Shown here piece by piece: positions 46,526-55,745 of a DNA stretch of 64,000 nt. This DNA is from Limnohabitans sp. (lineage in GTDB: Bacteria > Pseudomonadota > Gammaproteobacteria > Burkholderiales > Burkholderiaceae_C): assembly GCA_009693505.1 (NCBI GenBank), contig SHXD01000005.1, positions 1 through 64,000 on the forward strand, in the 5' to 3' direction. Both the position numbers and the translations under genes were made by a program. The notes beneath the pieces are model-generated. The model worked only from the letters and a program-made list of their open reading frames with translations. It did no database searches and was not told the DNA's origin. Position 1 is the first letter of the stretch, and the number at the start of each line of letters is the position of its first letter.

Positions 46526-47271
46526 CAACGACAGAATTCAAAGGCCAAGTTGCACTGGTCACCGGTGCCTCTAGGGGTATTGGCGCGGCCATTGCACTGG
46601 AATTGGCCAAACAAGGTTTGAAAGTCATTGGCACGGCCACCACAGACGAAGGCGCCGCACGCATTTCTCTAGGTTTGTCGGCGTTTCCGGGCTGCCGTGG
46701 GGCCAATTTGAACGTCAATGATGCTGCTGCAGGCGAAGCACTGATCGACGAAATCGTCAAGTCACAAGGCGGCTTGCATGTTTTGGTGAACAACGCGGGC
46801 ATTACGCGTGACACTTTGGCCATGCGTATGAAAGACGATGATTGGGATGCGGTTTTGGACACCAATTTGAAGGCTGTTTTTCGCATGAGCCGCGCTGTGA
46901 TGCGTCCCATGATGAAGCAGCGCTATGGCCGAATTATCAGCATCACCAGCGTGGTGGGTGCTGCTGGCAACCCTGGACAAGCCAATTACGCTGCTGCCAA
47001 GGCCGGTGTGGCCGGCATGACCCGCGCTTTGGCCCGAGAGCTGGGAAGTCGCAACATCACAGTCAATTGCGTGGCGCCAGGCTTCATTGCCACAGACATG
47101 ACGGCCGCTTTGCCAGAGGCACAGCACCAAGCCCTGATGGCTCAAATTCCATTGGGTAAACTGGGTTTACCAGAGGATATTGCCCATGCAGTGTCCTATT
47201 TGGCCAGTCCGTTGGCAGCTTACGTTACGGGTCAGGAATTGCATGTCAATGGCGGCATGCACATGTCCTGA
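46522..47271 (+). CDS. fabG: 3-oxoacyl-ACP reductase
   Basis: FabG reduces 3-oxoacyl-ACP with NADPH. The 249-residue short-chain dehydrogenase has the cofactor motif TGASRGIGAAIA, NNAGITRD, and the triad S143, Y156, K160 (YAAAKAG), and ends with GGMHMS. It overlaps fabD by 4 bp and is followed by acpP after 36 bp. Confidence 0.97.
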   Translation: MTTTEFKGQVALVTGASRGIGAAIALELAKQGLKVIGTATTDEGAARISLGLSAFPGCRGANLNVNDAAAGEALIDEIVKSQGGLHVLVNNAGITRDTLAMRMKDDDWDAVLDTNLKAVFRMSRAVMRPMMKQRYGRIISITSVVGAAGNPGQANYAAAKAGVAGMTRALARELGSRNITVNCVAPGFIATDMTAALPEAQHQALMAQIPLGKLGLPEDIAHAVSYLASPLAAYVTGQELHVNGGMHMS

Positions 47272-47274
47272 TAA

Positions 47275-47544
<270 letters not shown>

Positions 47545-47550
47545 TCTGAG

Positions 47551-48795
47551 ATGACCCGTCGCCGCGTTGTTGTTACGGGCCTGGGATGTATTAGCCCCGT
47601 TGGAAACACGGTGGCGGAGGCATGGGCCAATCTCTTAGCAGGTCAGTCTGGCATTGGTATGATCTCCAAATTTGACACCTCAGCTTTCGCCTGCAGAATT
47701 GCAGGAGAAGTGAAGGGTTTCAATTTAGAGCAGTACATCAGCGCCAAAGAGGCGCGAACGATGGACTCCTTTATCCATTACGGCATTGCCGCAGCTGCGC
47801 AAGCAGTCGCTGATGCTGGCTTGCCCACAGGTGAAGCCTTAGACGACGAGTTGGCCACACGCATCGCTTGCGTGATTGGTTCTGGCATTGGCGGTTTGCC
47901 CATGATTGAGCAAACGCATGTCGAGTACACAGCGCGCGGCCCTCGCCGCATTTCTCCGTTCTTTGTGCCAGCCTCTATCATCAACATGATTGCTGGCCAT
48001 GTGTCTATGCGTTTTGGTTTCAAGGGTCCTAACTTGGCCGTTGTCACCGCTTGCACCACAGGTCTTCATTGCATCGGTGAAGCCAGCCGCATGATTGAAT
48101 ACGGTGACGCCGACGTGGTCGTGGCAGGTGGCTCAGAAGCTACCATTTCGCCATTGGGCTTGGGTGGCTTTGCCGCCATGCGCGCCTTGTCTACACGCAA
48201 CGACAATCCTGCAGCAGCATCCCGCCCTTGGGACAAAGACCGTGACGGTTTTGTTTTGGGTGAAGGCGCTGGTGTGATGGTGGTCGAGGAGTACGAACAC
48301 GCTAAAGCTCGCGGTGCCAAAATTTACGCCGAAGTTTGCGGCTTTGGCATGAGCGCTGATGCGGGGCACATGACTGCGCCCAGCATGGACGGACCTCGTC
48401 GAGCCATGGTGTCGGCCATTCGCAATGCCGGCATCAATGCCGACCAATTGGGTTACTTGAATGCCCATGGCACCTCCACACCTTTGGGTGATGTGAATGA
48501 AACCAATGCGATCAAAGCGGCCTTGGGTGATCACGCCAAGAAAACTTTGGTCAGCTCCACCAAGTCCATGACGGGGCACTTGTTGGGCGGTGCGGGTGGC
48601 ATTGAGAGCATTTTCACAGTCTTGGCTTTGCACCATCAAAAAGTGCCGCCCACTATCAACTTGGACAACCAAGATCCAGAATGCGATTTGGATTACTGTG
48701 CCAATACCGCACGCGACGTCAACATTGAATACGCGTTGAAAAATAACTTCGGTTTCGGTGGCACCAACGGCAGCTTGGTTTTCCGTCGGATCTAA
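47551..48795 (+). CDS. fabF: 3-oxoacyl-ACP synthase II
   Basis: FabF elongates acyl-ACP, including the temperature-sensitive C16-to-C18:1 step. The 414-residue thiolase-fold protein has C168 (TACTTGLH), H306 (NAHGTSTP) and H343 ([10 protein letters not shown]) as its catalytic triad. A terminator hairpin begins 15 bp after the stop codon and lies inside the start of the next frame. Confidence 0.97.
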   Translation: MTRRRVVVTGLGCISPVGNTVAEAWANLLAGQSGIGMISKFDTSAFACRIAGEVKGFNLEQYISAKEARTMDSFIHYGIAAAAQAVADAGLPTGEALDDELATRIACVIGSGIGGLPMIEQTHVEYTARGPRRISPFFVPASIINMIAGHVSMRFGFKGPNLAVVTACTTGLHCIGEASRMIEYGDADVVVAGGSEATISPLGLGGFAAMRALSTRNDNPAAASRPWDKDRDGFVLGEGAGVMVVEEYEHAKARGAKIYAEVCGFGMSADAGHMTAPSMDGPRRAMVSAIRNAGINADQLGYLNAHGTSTPLGDVNETNAIKAALGDHAKKTLVSSTKSMTGHLLGGAGGIESIFTVLALHHQKVPPTINLDNQDPECDLDYCANTARDVNIEYALKNNFGFGGTNGSLVFRRI

Positions 48796-48800
48796 ATCCT

Positions 48801-49307
48801 TTGAATCAAAACGCGCCATCGGTCGAATATCCGGTGGGGCGTTTTTTTTGGGCCACTTATTGGCCCTTTGGCCTTGCAATGCTATCTTTTCTGGCGCTCA
48901 GTGCCAGTTTGTTGGTGGACCTTTTTGAGGTCTGGCGAGCGGCAGGCCTGTTTGGCACATGGCTGTTGCTGATGTTATTTTCTGTCTACAGCTTGAAACA
49001 TAGGTTGACCAAAAGTTGGCTGTGCTGGGATGGACATGATTGGCAAGTTCAATCTGTGCTTTCACTGCCGACTCAAGCGGTTTCGGTGGAGCCCAGTCCA
49101 GCTCCAAGCAACCATTTGAATCAGCCCCTCATTGGCCCTCCTTTGCATGGCAGTTACGCAATCCGCGTACATTTGGATTTTCAGCAATATCTGTTTGTCT
49201 CTTTGCTCAATTCAACATCACGCACGCAGTGGTTTTGGGTTGCAAAGAGTTCATTCCCTGAGCGTTGGCATGGATTTCGTTGCGCTGTATATTCGGACTC
49301 AAAATGA
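48801..49307 (+). CDS. Small two-helix membrane protein, YgfX-like in layout
   Basis: The 168-residue protein (TTG start) has two N-terminal membrane helices (about 24-40 and 47-64) and a C-terminal soluble part ending WVAKSSFPERWHGFRCAVY, reminiscent of YgfX/CptA-type proteins. The N-terminal APSVEYPVGRFFW resembles what I recall in related bacteria, which favours the TTG at 48801, 5 bp after fabF, over an ATG at 48879. Unusually, the first 15 codons are also the fabF terminator hairpin. In relatives as I recall them this gene precedes rpoE; here degP follows directly. Function unknown. Confidence 0.65.
   Translation: MNQNAPSVEYPVGRFFWATYWPFGLAMLSFLALSASLLVDLFEVWRAAGLFGTWLLLMLFSVYSLKHRLTKSWLCWDGHDWQVQSVLSLPTQAVSVEPSPAPSNHLNQPLIGPPLHGSYAIRVHLDFQQYLFVSLLNSTSRTQWFWVAKSSFPERWHGFRCAVYSDSK
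48810..48849 (+). terminator. Rho-independent terminator of the fab operon, inside the next reading frame
   Basis: A 13-bp stem, AACGCGCCATCGG / CCGGTGGGGCGTT (one G-G mismatch, one G-T pair), with an 8-nt loop is followed by eight T residues. It starts 15 bp after the fabF stop codon and falls wholly within codons 4-17 of the downstream frame. Confidence 0.8.
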
Positions 49308-49346
49308 GTTTTCTGTGCAGAAATTAAATTGGAGTTTGGGTAGCTT

Positions 49347-50840
49347 ATGAAACTAATCAGTTTTAAATCGACGGGTGCACTGCTTGCCTTGTTTTTGTCC
49401 TTGGGGCTTACCACATTTGTTCTTGTCCCCAGTCATGCACTTGCGCAGCAAACCATCGTCAAGGGCTTGCCTGACTTTACGGAATTGGTCGAACAAGTGG
49501 GCCCGTCGGTGGTCAATATTCGCACGCTTGAAAAAGCCCGCAGTCCAGCCAGCAGTGGCGGTGGCATGGACGAAGAAACCCAAGAATTGTTTCGTCGATT
49601 CTTTGGTATTCCAATGCCCAACACGCCAAATGCGCCCAATGCCCCCAGACAGGCGCCTCGCCAAGGCCGAACGCCAGCACCCGAAGAGTCGCAACCTAGG
49701 GGCGTCGGCTCAGGATTTATTTTGACAGCTGATGGCTTCATCATGACCAATGCCCATGTGGTTGACGGTGCCGATGAGATTCTGGTGACCTTGCCAGACA
49801 AACGCGAATTCAAAGCCAAAATAATTGGCGCCGACAAACGCACGGATGTGGCGGTTGTCAAAATCCAAGCCACGGGCCTTCCTGCCGTCAAGGTGGGTGA
49901 TGTGTCGCGCTTAAAAGTCGGTGAGTGGGTGATGGCCATTGGCTCACCATTCGGCCTTGACAACTCCGTCACGGCCGGCATTGTGAGCGCCAAGCAGCGT
50001 GACACCGGTGACTACGTGCCTTTTATCCAAACAGATGTTGCCATTAATCCTGGCAATTCAGGTGGGCCTCTCATTAACATGCGAGGTGAAGTGGTTGGTA
50101 TCAACAGTCAAATTTACTCTCGCTCTGGCGGGTTCATGGGCATTTCTTTTGCCATTCCCATGGACGAGGCCATGCGCGTCAGTGAGCAATTGCGCGCCAA
50201 TGGCCGTGTCACACGTGGACGCATTGGCGTTCAAATTGAGCAAGTGACCAAAGAGCTTGCTGAATCGATTGGTTTAGGCAAAGCGGAGGGCGCACTCATC
50301 AACCGCATTGAGCCAGGTGCGCCTGCCGACAAGGCCGGGTTGGAGCCTGGTGATGTGATCATCAAGATTGATGGCAAGCCAATTGAGAAGTCTTCCGATC
50401 TGCCTCGATTGGTCGGAAATACAAAGCCTGGGACAAAAAGTAACTTGACCATTTTCAGGCGCGGCGCAACCAAAGAGTTGAGCATTGTGATTGCTGAGTT
50501 GGAGCCCGAAAAAGTGGCTAAAAAGCCTGTTGAAGTTGAAGAAAAACCGAAGGCTGCTAATTCTGTGCAGGGCTTGGGATTGGTGGTTGCCGATTTAACC
50601 GATCCTCAAAAAGCAGAACTGAAAATCAAAGGTGGCGTCAGAGTCGAAAGCTTGATAGAGCCTGCTATCAAAGCAGGATTGAGAGAAGGCGATGTGATTT
50701 TGGCGGTGGGCAACATCGAGGTCAGCCAAGTCAAAGACTTTGCTGCGGCATTGAGCAAATTGGACAAGTCAAAATCAGTGAACGTGCTCTTTCGGCGGGG
50801 AGAGTTAACTCGATTTGCCCTGATTCGCCCGATTTCTTGA
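49347..50840 (+). CDS. degP: DegP/DegQ-type periplasmic serine endoprotease (MucD)
   Basis: This HtrA-family protease and chaperone degrades misfolded envelope proteins. The 497-residue protein has a signal peptide (ending HALA-Q, about residue 33), the triad H137 (NAHVVDG), D167 (RTDVAVV), S238 (GNSGGP), and two PDZ domains (about 280-370 and 405-495). A Pro/Asn-rich insertion lies at about residues 88-118. In betaproteobacteria it normally follows rpoE-rseA-rseB; here it follows the small membrane protein. Confidence 0.94.
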   Translation: MKLISFKSTGALLALFLSLGLTTFVLVPSHALAQQTIVKGLPDFTELVEQVGPSVVNIRTLEKARSPASSGGGMDEETQELFRRFFGIPMPNTPNAPNAPRQAPRQGRTPAPEESQPRGVGSGFILTADGFIMTNAHVVDGADEILVTLPDKREFKAKIIGADKRTDVAVVKIQATGLPAVKVGDVSRLKVGEWVMAIGSPFGLDNSVTAGIVSAKQRDTGDYVPFIQTDVAINPGNSGGPLINMRGEVVGINSQIYSRSGGFMGISFAIPMDEAMRVSEQLRANGRVTRGRIGVQIEQVTKELAESIGLGKAEGALINRIEPGAPADKAGLEPGDVIIKIDGKPIEKSSDLPRLVGNTKPGTKSNLTIFRRGATKELSIVIAELEPEKVAKKPVEVEEKPKAANSVQGLGLVVADLTDPQKAELKIKGGVRVESLIEPAIKAGLREGDVILAVGNIEVSQVKDFAAALSKLDKSKSVNVLFRRGELTRFALIRPIS

Positions 50841-51035
50841 TCTTGCACATGTCAAGAGCCCCTTTGGAATGACAGGGCTTGCCATCTTTGAAAAATATTT
50901 TTATGTTTGCGCTTACTAACTTTTTGGCAAGTTGATTTTCGAAAATGGTTAAAATCTTCGTTCCTGAACCAATATTCATGACAAAAAAAACAGGGGTGGC
51001 TTCACAATGTGGGATTTCCTACATCAGTCCACCGG

Positions 51036-51102
51036 TGATCCACAGAACACCCACAAGTTATTCATATTGACCGACCCTTGTTTGTGAATAAGTTGTGCAT
51101 AA
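51036..51102. promoter_or_regulatory. Cluster of DnaA-box-like sites upstream of lepA
   Basis: Against the consensus TTATNCACA, sites at 51083-51091 (TTATTCACA on the minus strand) and 51094-51102 (TTATGCACA on the minus strand) are perfect; 51036-51044 (TGATCCACA) and 51058-51066 (TTATTCATA) have one mismatch each, on the plus strand. The four sites fall within 67 bp. The 5' sites face the 3' sites, forming an inverted cluster. No dnaA or dnaN gene is nearby, so this is not obviously the chromosome origin. Confidence 0.5.
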
Positions 51103-51109
51103 GTTTTGT

Positions 51110-51125
51110 GTTGCAAGCTTGCAAC
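51110..51125. promoter_or_regulatory. Perfect 16-bp palindrome (operator-like)
   Basis: GTTGCAAGCTTGCAAC is a perfect inverted repeat with no spacer, located 48-63 bp upstream of the TACAAT -10-like hexamer. Its size and symmetry suit a dimeric helix-turn-helix regulator. No regulator gene is adjacent, so the binder is unknown. Confidence 0.4.
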
Positions 51126-51184
51126 GACCTGCAAAGTGCTGTTTTGGGGCTGTACGTGTCTGGCTTTTTGCCTACAATGAAGTC

Positions 51185-51250
51185 CCAACTATCGCAGTTG
51201 CCATTGATTGTTGGTTCAGGGCGCGTCCTCATTCGACGCGCCCTTTTTTC
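51185..51250 (+). ncRNA. Candidate small RNA or lepA leader with two hairpins
   Basis: A -10-like TACAAT at 51173-51178 predicts a start near 51185. The ~66-nt RNA would begin with a hairpin CAACT-ATCGC-AGTTG (51186-51200), continue with an 18-nt unpaired U/G-rich segment, and end with the strong terminator hairpin and U tract at 51219-51249. This is the layout of a typical Hfq- or ProQ-binding small RNA, or of a transcription attenuator of lepA. No clear -35 is present, so the promoter is tentative. Confidence 0.4.
51219..51249 (+). terminator. Strong rho-independent terminator upstream of lepA
   Basis: A perfect 9-bp GC-rich stem (GGGCGCGTC / GACGCGCCC) with a 7-nt loop is followed by TTTTTT. 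It stands 42 bp before the lepA ATG on the same strand and is far from the degP stop (379 bp), so it ends a separate transcript. Confidence 0.85.
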
Positions 51251-51291
51251 TTGTCTTCCTTTGAATCTCAAACACTTGTAGCTGGTCCTTG

Positions 51292-53100
51292 ATGAATCAC
51301 ATCAGAAATTTCTCCATCATTGCGCACATCGATCATGGCAAATCGACACTCGCCGATCGGTTGATTCAACGTTGCGGTGGTTTGCAAGAGCGCGAAATGC
51401 AATCGCAAGTTCTAGACTCCATGGACATTGAAAAAGAGCGTGGCATTACCATCAAGGCGCAAACAGCCTCGCTGCAATACAAAGCCAAAGACGGACAAAT
51501 CTACAATCTCAATTTGATCGACACCCCAGGCCACGTTGACTTCTCTTACGAGGTTTCACGCTCCCTGTCTGCTTGCGAAGGTGCGTTGCTGGTGGTCGAT
51601 GCCAGTCAAGGTGTTGAAGCACAAACGGTTGCCAATTGCTATACCGCGCTTGATTTGGGCGTCGAGGTGGTGCCCGTTCTCAATAAGATGGATTTGCCTC
51701 AAGCCGATCCCGAAAATGCCAAAGCCGAAGTCGAGGACGTCATTGGCATTGATGCCAGCGAAGCCATTCCTTGCTCTGCTAAAACAGGCATGGGCATTGA
51801 TGAAATTTTGGAGGCCATCGTCGCCAAAATTCCTGCACCTAAAGGAAATCCCAACGCACCCCTTCGCGCCATGATTGTTGACAGCTGGTTCGATACGTAT
51901 GTTGGCGTTGTCATATTGGTCCGCGTGGTCGATGGCAGATTGGGCAAAGGCGAGCGTTTTAAAATGATGGCTACAGGGACTGTGTACAACGCAGACACCA
52001 TGGGCGTATTTACCCCCGCCAATGAATCGCGCGAAAGTCTCGAGGCCGGTGAGGTGGGTTTTATCATTGCAGGCATCAAAGAGCTGCAAGCCGCCAAAGT
52101 GGGCGATACCATCACCTTGGAAAAGAAGCTGCCCAATAATTTAGGTCCTGCTGAAAAAGCATTGCCTGGCTTCAAGGAAATTCAACCGCAGGTGTTTGCG
52201 GGTTTGTATCCTACAGAGGCCAACCAATATGACTCCTTGCGCGATGCACTCGAAAAACTCAAGCTCAACGATTCTTCTTTGCATTACGAGGCTGAAGTTT
52301 CACAAGCCCTTGGTTTTGGCTTTCGCTGTGGATTCTTGGGTTTGCTGCACATGGAAATTGTGCAAGAGCGACTTGAGCGTGAATTTGACCAAGATCTGAT
52401 CACGACGGCACCCAGTGTGGTCTATCAAGTGGTTAAAGGTGATGGTGAGGTGGTGATGGTTGAGAACCCCGCCAAAATGCCTGACCAAGGCAAGATGCTA
52501 GAGATTCGCGAGCCCATTGTCACGGTGCATTTGTACATGCCCCAAGATTATGTCGGTCCCGTCATGACACTGGCCAACGTCAAGCGGGGCGTCCAGCTCA
52601 ACATGTCCTATCACGGTCGTCAGGTCATGCTCACCTATGAGATGCCCTTGGGCGAAATCGTTTTGGACTTTTTTGACAAATTGAAATCGGTTTCACGAGG
52701 CTATGCTTCAATGGACTACGAATTCAAAGAATACCGCGCCTCCGATGTGGTGAAGGTTGATATTTTGCTCAATGGCGAAAAGGTTGATGCACTGTCCATC
52801 ATCGTGCACCGCACGCAGTCTGCCTATCGAGGCCGCGCTGTGGTGGCCAAAATGCGTGAAATCATCAGCCGCCAAATGTTCGATGTGGCCATCCAGGCCG
52901 CCATTGGTGCCAACATCATTGCCCGTGAAACCGTCAAAGCCTTGCGTAAAAACGTGCTGGCCAAGTGCTACGGTGGTGACATCTCGCGTAAACGCAAATT
53001 GCTCGAGAAACAAAAAGCGGGTAAAAAACGAATGAAACAAATTGGCTCAGTTGAGGTGCCGCAAGAGGCATTCTTGGCTATTTTGCAGGTGGAAGATTGA
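51292..53100 (+). CDS. lepA: Elongation factor 4 (LepA)
   Basis: LepA is a ribosome-associated GTPase affecting initiation and elongation fidelity. The 602-residue protein has the G motifs [21 protein letters not shown] and NKMDLPQ, the EF-G-like domains and the LepA-specific C-terminal domain ([19 protein letters not shown]). The ATG at 51292 is favoured. The stop overlaps the lepB start as TGATG. A strong terminator stands 42 bp upstream, so the gene may be attenuated. Confidence 0.97.
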   Translation: MNHIRNFSIIAHIDHGKSTLADRLIQRCGGLQEREMQSQVLDSMDIEKERGITIKAQTASLQYKAKDGQIYNLNLIDTPGHVDFSYEVSRSLSACEGALLVVDASQGVEAQTVANCYTALDLGVEVVPVLNKMDLPQADPENAKAEVEDVIGIDASEAIPCSAKTGMGIDEILEAIVAKIPAPKGNPNAPLRAMIVDSWFDTYVGVVILVRVVDGRLGKGERFKMMATGTVYNADTMGVFTPANESRESLEAGEVGFIIAGIKELQAAKVGDTITLEKKLPNNLGPAEKALPGFKEIQPQVFAGLYPTEANQYDSLRDALEKLKLNDSSLHYEAEVSQALGFGFRCGFLGLLHMEIVQERLEREFDQDLITTAPSVVYQVVKGDGEVVMVENPAKMPDQGKMLEIREPIVTVHLYMPQDYVGPVMTLANVKRGVQLNMSYHGRQVMLTYEMPLGEIVLDFFDKLKSVSRGYASMDYEFKEYRASDVVKVDILLNGEKVDALSIIVHRTQSAYRGRAVVAKMREIISRQMFDVAIQAAIGANIIARETVKALRKNVLAKCYGGDISRKRKLLEKQKAGKKRMKQIGSVEVPQEAFLAILQVED

Positions 53101-54065
53101 TGGAAGTCTTAACGGGATTTTTGCTGGCTGCATTGCTCGGTTATGCAGGTGCTTGGTACAGCGGCATGATAGAAGGCAACTTTGCCTTGCTGATGCTCAT
53201 GGCGGTCATCATTTCAGGGGTTTACTGGCTGGCTGAAAAGTATTATTTTTGGCCGCAGCGACTTAAAGCAGTCGAGCAATTTGACCAAGAAAAACTCAAG
53301 CGTCAACAAGAATTGTCCAAAATGGGCATCGATCGTCAAGACACCGACACGGGTGAAGCGCGCGATCGACTTCTGATGCAACCCTGGTGGTTGGACTGGA
53401 CCGCAGGCCTGTTCCCAGTCATTTTGGTCGTTTTTGTGCTGCGCTCATTTTTATTTGAGCCCTTCAAAATTCCATCCGGGTCCATGATTCCAACCCTGTG
53501 GGTGGGCGACTTGATTTTGGTCAATAAATTTCACTACGGCGTTCGTTTGCCAGTGGTCAACCTCAAACTGACCCAAGGTACGCCCGTCGCGCGCGGTGAT
53601 GTGATGGTTTTTCGTTACCCCCCGCGCCCCAGTGTGGATTACATCAAACGGGTGGTGGCTATTCCGGGTGACCAAGTTGCCTACTTGAACAAAAAACTCA
53701 CGATCAATGGTCAGCCTGTGCCGACTGAGGCATTGCCAGAGTTTTTTGATGAATCCGTCATGCGCTACTTCAAGCAATCACAGGAAAAACTGGGCAGCAA
53801 GCCACACAATTTGATTGTGGATGACGAGCGTCCTGCCTTCATACCAGGCGCTGACGATTTTGCTTACAGAGATCAGTGCAACTACACCGTAGAGGGTGTC
53901 GTTTGCAAGGTGCCTGAAGGGCATTACTTCATGATGGGCGACAATCGAGACAATTCTCTTGATTCACGCTATTGGGGTTTTGTACCCGACGCCAATATCG
54001 TCGGTCGGGCGTTTTTTGTTTGGATGAATTTTGGAAATCTGGGACGCATTGGCGCATTCAATTGA
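53100..54065 (+). CDS. lepB: Signal peptidase I
   Basis: LepB cleaves signal peptides of exported proteins at the inner membrane. The 321-residue protein has membrane segments near residues 3-20, 23-43 and about 101-118, and the catalytic dyad S128 (PSGSMIPTL) and K183 (YIKRVVAIPGD); the C-terminal GDNRDNSLDSRYWG box is present. It is coupled to lepA by a TGATG junction. Confidence 0.96.
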   Translation: MEVLTGFLLAALLGYAGAWYSGMIEGNFALLMLMAVIISGVYWLAEKYYFWPQRLKAVEQFDQEKLKRQQELSKMGIDRQDTDTGEARDRLLMQPWWLDWTAGLFPVILVVFVLRSFLFEPFKIPSGSMIPTLWVGDLILVNKFHYGVRLPVVNLKLTQGTPVARGDVMVFRYPPRPSVDYIKRVVAIPGDQVAYLNKKLTINGQPVPTEALPEFFDESVMRYFKQSQEKLGSKPHNLIVDDERPAFIPGADDFAYRDQCNYTVEGVVCKVPEGHYFMMGDNRDNSLDSRYWGFVPDANIVGRAFFVWMNFGNLGRIGAFN

Positions 54066-54135
54066 GCTTGCCGTCTGGAACTTGTCAGCATTCATTGAAA
54101 TTGCCACTTTTTAAATTCACTGTCAGGCTATCCGT

Positions 54136-54822
54136 TTGAACGACGATCTCAGTCAATTGCAAGTTCGCCTTCAGCACACCTTCAAAGATGCGAGTTTGCT
54201 GGAGCGTGCGGTGACGCACCGCAGTTACTCCGCTGATCACAACGAACGCCTCGAGTTTTTGGGCGATTCAGTTTTAAACCTAGCCGTTGCCCATTTACTT
54301 TACGCCCAACTGAGTGATTTACCTGAGGGTGATTTGTCTCGCGTCAGAGCCAATTTGGTCAAGCAAGAAACGCTGCATCAATTGGCCCTCACGCTTCAAA
54401 TTCCAATTTGCCTTAAGTTGGGTGAGGGTGAGTTGAAATCGGGTGGACAGCGCCGACCCTCTATTTTGGCCGATACCCTAGAAGCCTTGCTAGGTGCTGT
54501 TTTCCTAGATGCAGGTTATGAAACCGCAGAACAATTGGTGCACAGATTGTTTCAAAATGTTGAAATCAATCCGCAGATGCAGGCCGCTGCCAAAGACCCC
54601 AAGACAGAGTTACAAGAATGGCTTCAAGGCCGAAAATTGCAACTCCCTCAGTATTCTGTGGTTGCCACATCAGGCGCTGCACACCGACAAGTTTTTGATG
54701 TTGCTTGCGACATTTCCGAACTCAGTCTCTCACAGCACGGTAGCGGCCCCTCGCGACGTGCTGGTGAGCAAGCCGCGGCAGCTGCCATGCTTGAAATTTT
54801 GAAAGTCAAGGCCTGCGGATGA
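54136..54822 (+). CDS. rnc: Ribonuclease III
   Basis: RNase III cleaves double-stranded RNA, including rRNA precursors. The 228-residue protein has the signature [21 protein letters not shown], the [18 protein letters not shown] metal-binding region and a C-terminal dsRBD ([10 protein letters not shown]...[17 protein letters not shown]). The start is a TTG at 54136; no ATG lies upstream in frame. The lepB-rnc gap is 70 bp, and the 3' end overlaps era by 4 bp. Confidence 0.95.
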   Translation: MNDDLSQLQVRLQHTFKDASLLERAVTHRSYSADHNERLEFLGDSVLNLAVAHLLYAQLSDLPEGDLSRVRANLVKQETLHQLALTLQIPICLKLGEGELKSGGQRRPSILADTLEALLGAVFLDAGYETAEQLVHRLFQNVEINPQMQAAAKDPKTELQEWLQGRKLQLPQYSVVATSGAAHRQVFDVACDISELSLSQHGSGPSRRAGEQAAAAAMLEILKVKACG

Positions 54823-55733
54823 ACACAGAAACCAACCCCGCCCAACGTTGCGGTTTGGTCGCCATTGTTGGCAAGCCCAATGTGGGCAAATCCACCTTGC
54901 TCAATGCGCTGGTGGGCCAAAAAATCAGCATCACTTCGCGCAAAGCGCAAACAACTCGTCACCGCATTACGGGCATTCGCACAGAAGGTTCTACCCAGTA
55001 TGTGTTTGTTGACACCCCAGGGTTTCAGACACGCCACAACACGGCGCTCAACAAGTCTTTGAATAAAACAGTACTGGGTGCGGTGGGAGATGTCGATTTG
55101 GTGCTGTTTGTTGTGGAAGCAGGCATGTTCAATACCGCCGACGCCAAAGTCTTGACTTTGCTCAAACCCGACGTGCCTGTTTTGTTGATTGCCAATAAAT
55201 TGGACACCGTCAACCGACGCGAAGAGTTGGCGCCTTGGCTCAAAGAAATGCAAGAGCGGCATCCGTTCACAGAATTTGTACCGATGTCGGCCAAAAATGC
55301 CAAAGACATTGAACGTCTGATGGGGTATTGCGAAAAATACTTGCCAGAACAAGCATGGATGTACGGTGAAAATGAGCTCACCGACCGAAGCGAAAAGTTT
55401 TTGGCCAGTGAAATTGTTCGCGAAAAATTGTTTCGCTTCACGGGGGATGAATTGCCCTACACCTCCACCGTGGTGATTGATAAATTCGAAGAGGAGCCCA
55501 GCCGTTCAGCCAATCGCATGATTCGCATTGCCGCCACCATTGTGGTAGAGCGCGAGGGCCATAAAGCCATGGTCATTGGCGACAAAGGTGAGCGCCTGAA
55601 GCGCATTGGCACCGAAGCACGCCAAGAGTTGGAAAAGCTCATGGATGCCAAAGTATTTATTGAGTTGTGGGTCAAGGTTCGCTCTGGCTGGGCCGACGAC
55701 GAAGCGCGTGTTCGCTCCTTCGGTTACGAGTAA
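54819..55733 (+). CDS. era: GTPase Era
   Basis: Era is an essential GTPase that binds 16S rRNA and matures the 30S subunit. The 304-residue protein has G1 GKPNVGKS (18-25), DTPGF and NKLD G motifs, and a C-terminal KH domain with [15 protein letters not shown] and the ending [20 protein letters not shown]. It is coupled to rnc by ATGA, and recO follows after 12 bp. Confidence 0.97.
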   Translation: MNTETNPAQRCGLVAIVGKPNVGKSTLLNALVGQKISITSRKAQTTRHRITGIRTEGSTQYVFVDTPGFQTRHNTALNKSLNKTVLGAVGDVDLVLFVVEAGMFNTADAKVLTLLKPDVPVLLIANKLDTVNRREELAPWLKEMQERHPFTEFVPMSAKNAKDIERLMGYCEKYLPEQAWMYGENELTDRSEKFLASEIVREKLFRFTGDELPYTSTVVIDKFEEEPSRSANRMIRIAATIVVEREGHKAMVIGDKGERLKRIGTEARQELEKLMDAKVFIELWVKVRSGWADDEARVRSFGYE

Positions 55734-55745
55734 AAAGAGCAGCCC

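Larger units (their letters stand above)
50841..51291 (+). promoter_or_regulatory. 451-bp gap before lepA: clustered regulatory signals, no gene
   Basis: No reading frame here has coding character. The gap holds an A+T-rich tract with mirrored A/T runs (50888-50905), four DnaA-box-like sites at 51036-51102, a TTGACC -35-like hexamer at 51067-51072 overlapping them, a 16-bp palindrome at 51110-51125, a TACAAT -10-like hexamer at 51173-51178, a small hairpin at 51186-51200 and a strong terminator at 51219-51249. lepA starts only 42 bp after the terminator, so lepA expression must come by read-through, attenuation or a separate weak promoter. Confidence 0.55.

Noticed and set aside
51036-51102. 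Calling the lepA-upstream DnaA-like cluster the chromosome origin
   Set aside because: No dnaA, dnaN, gyrB, rpmH or parAB genes are nearby; only the boxes support it.
51078-51292. Frames of 60-69 codons on both strands before lepA
   Set aside because: They cover DnaA-like boxes, a palindrome and a terminator and have no coding bias.
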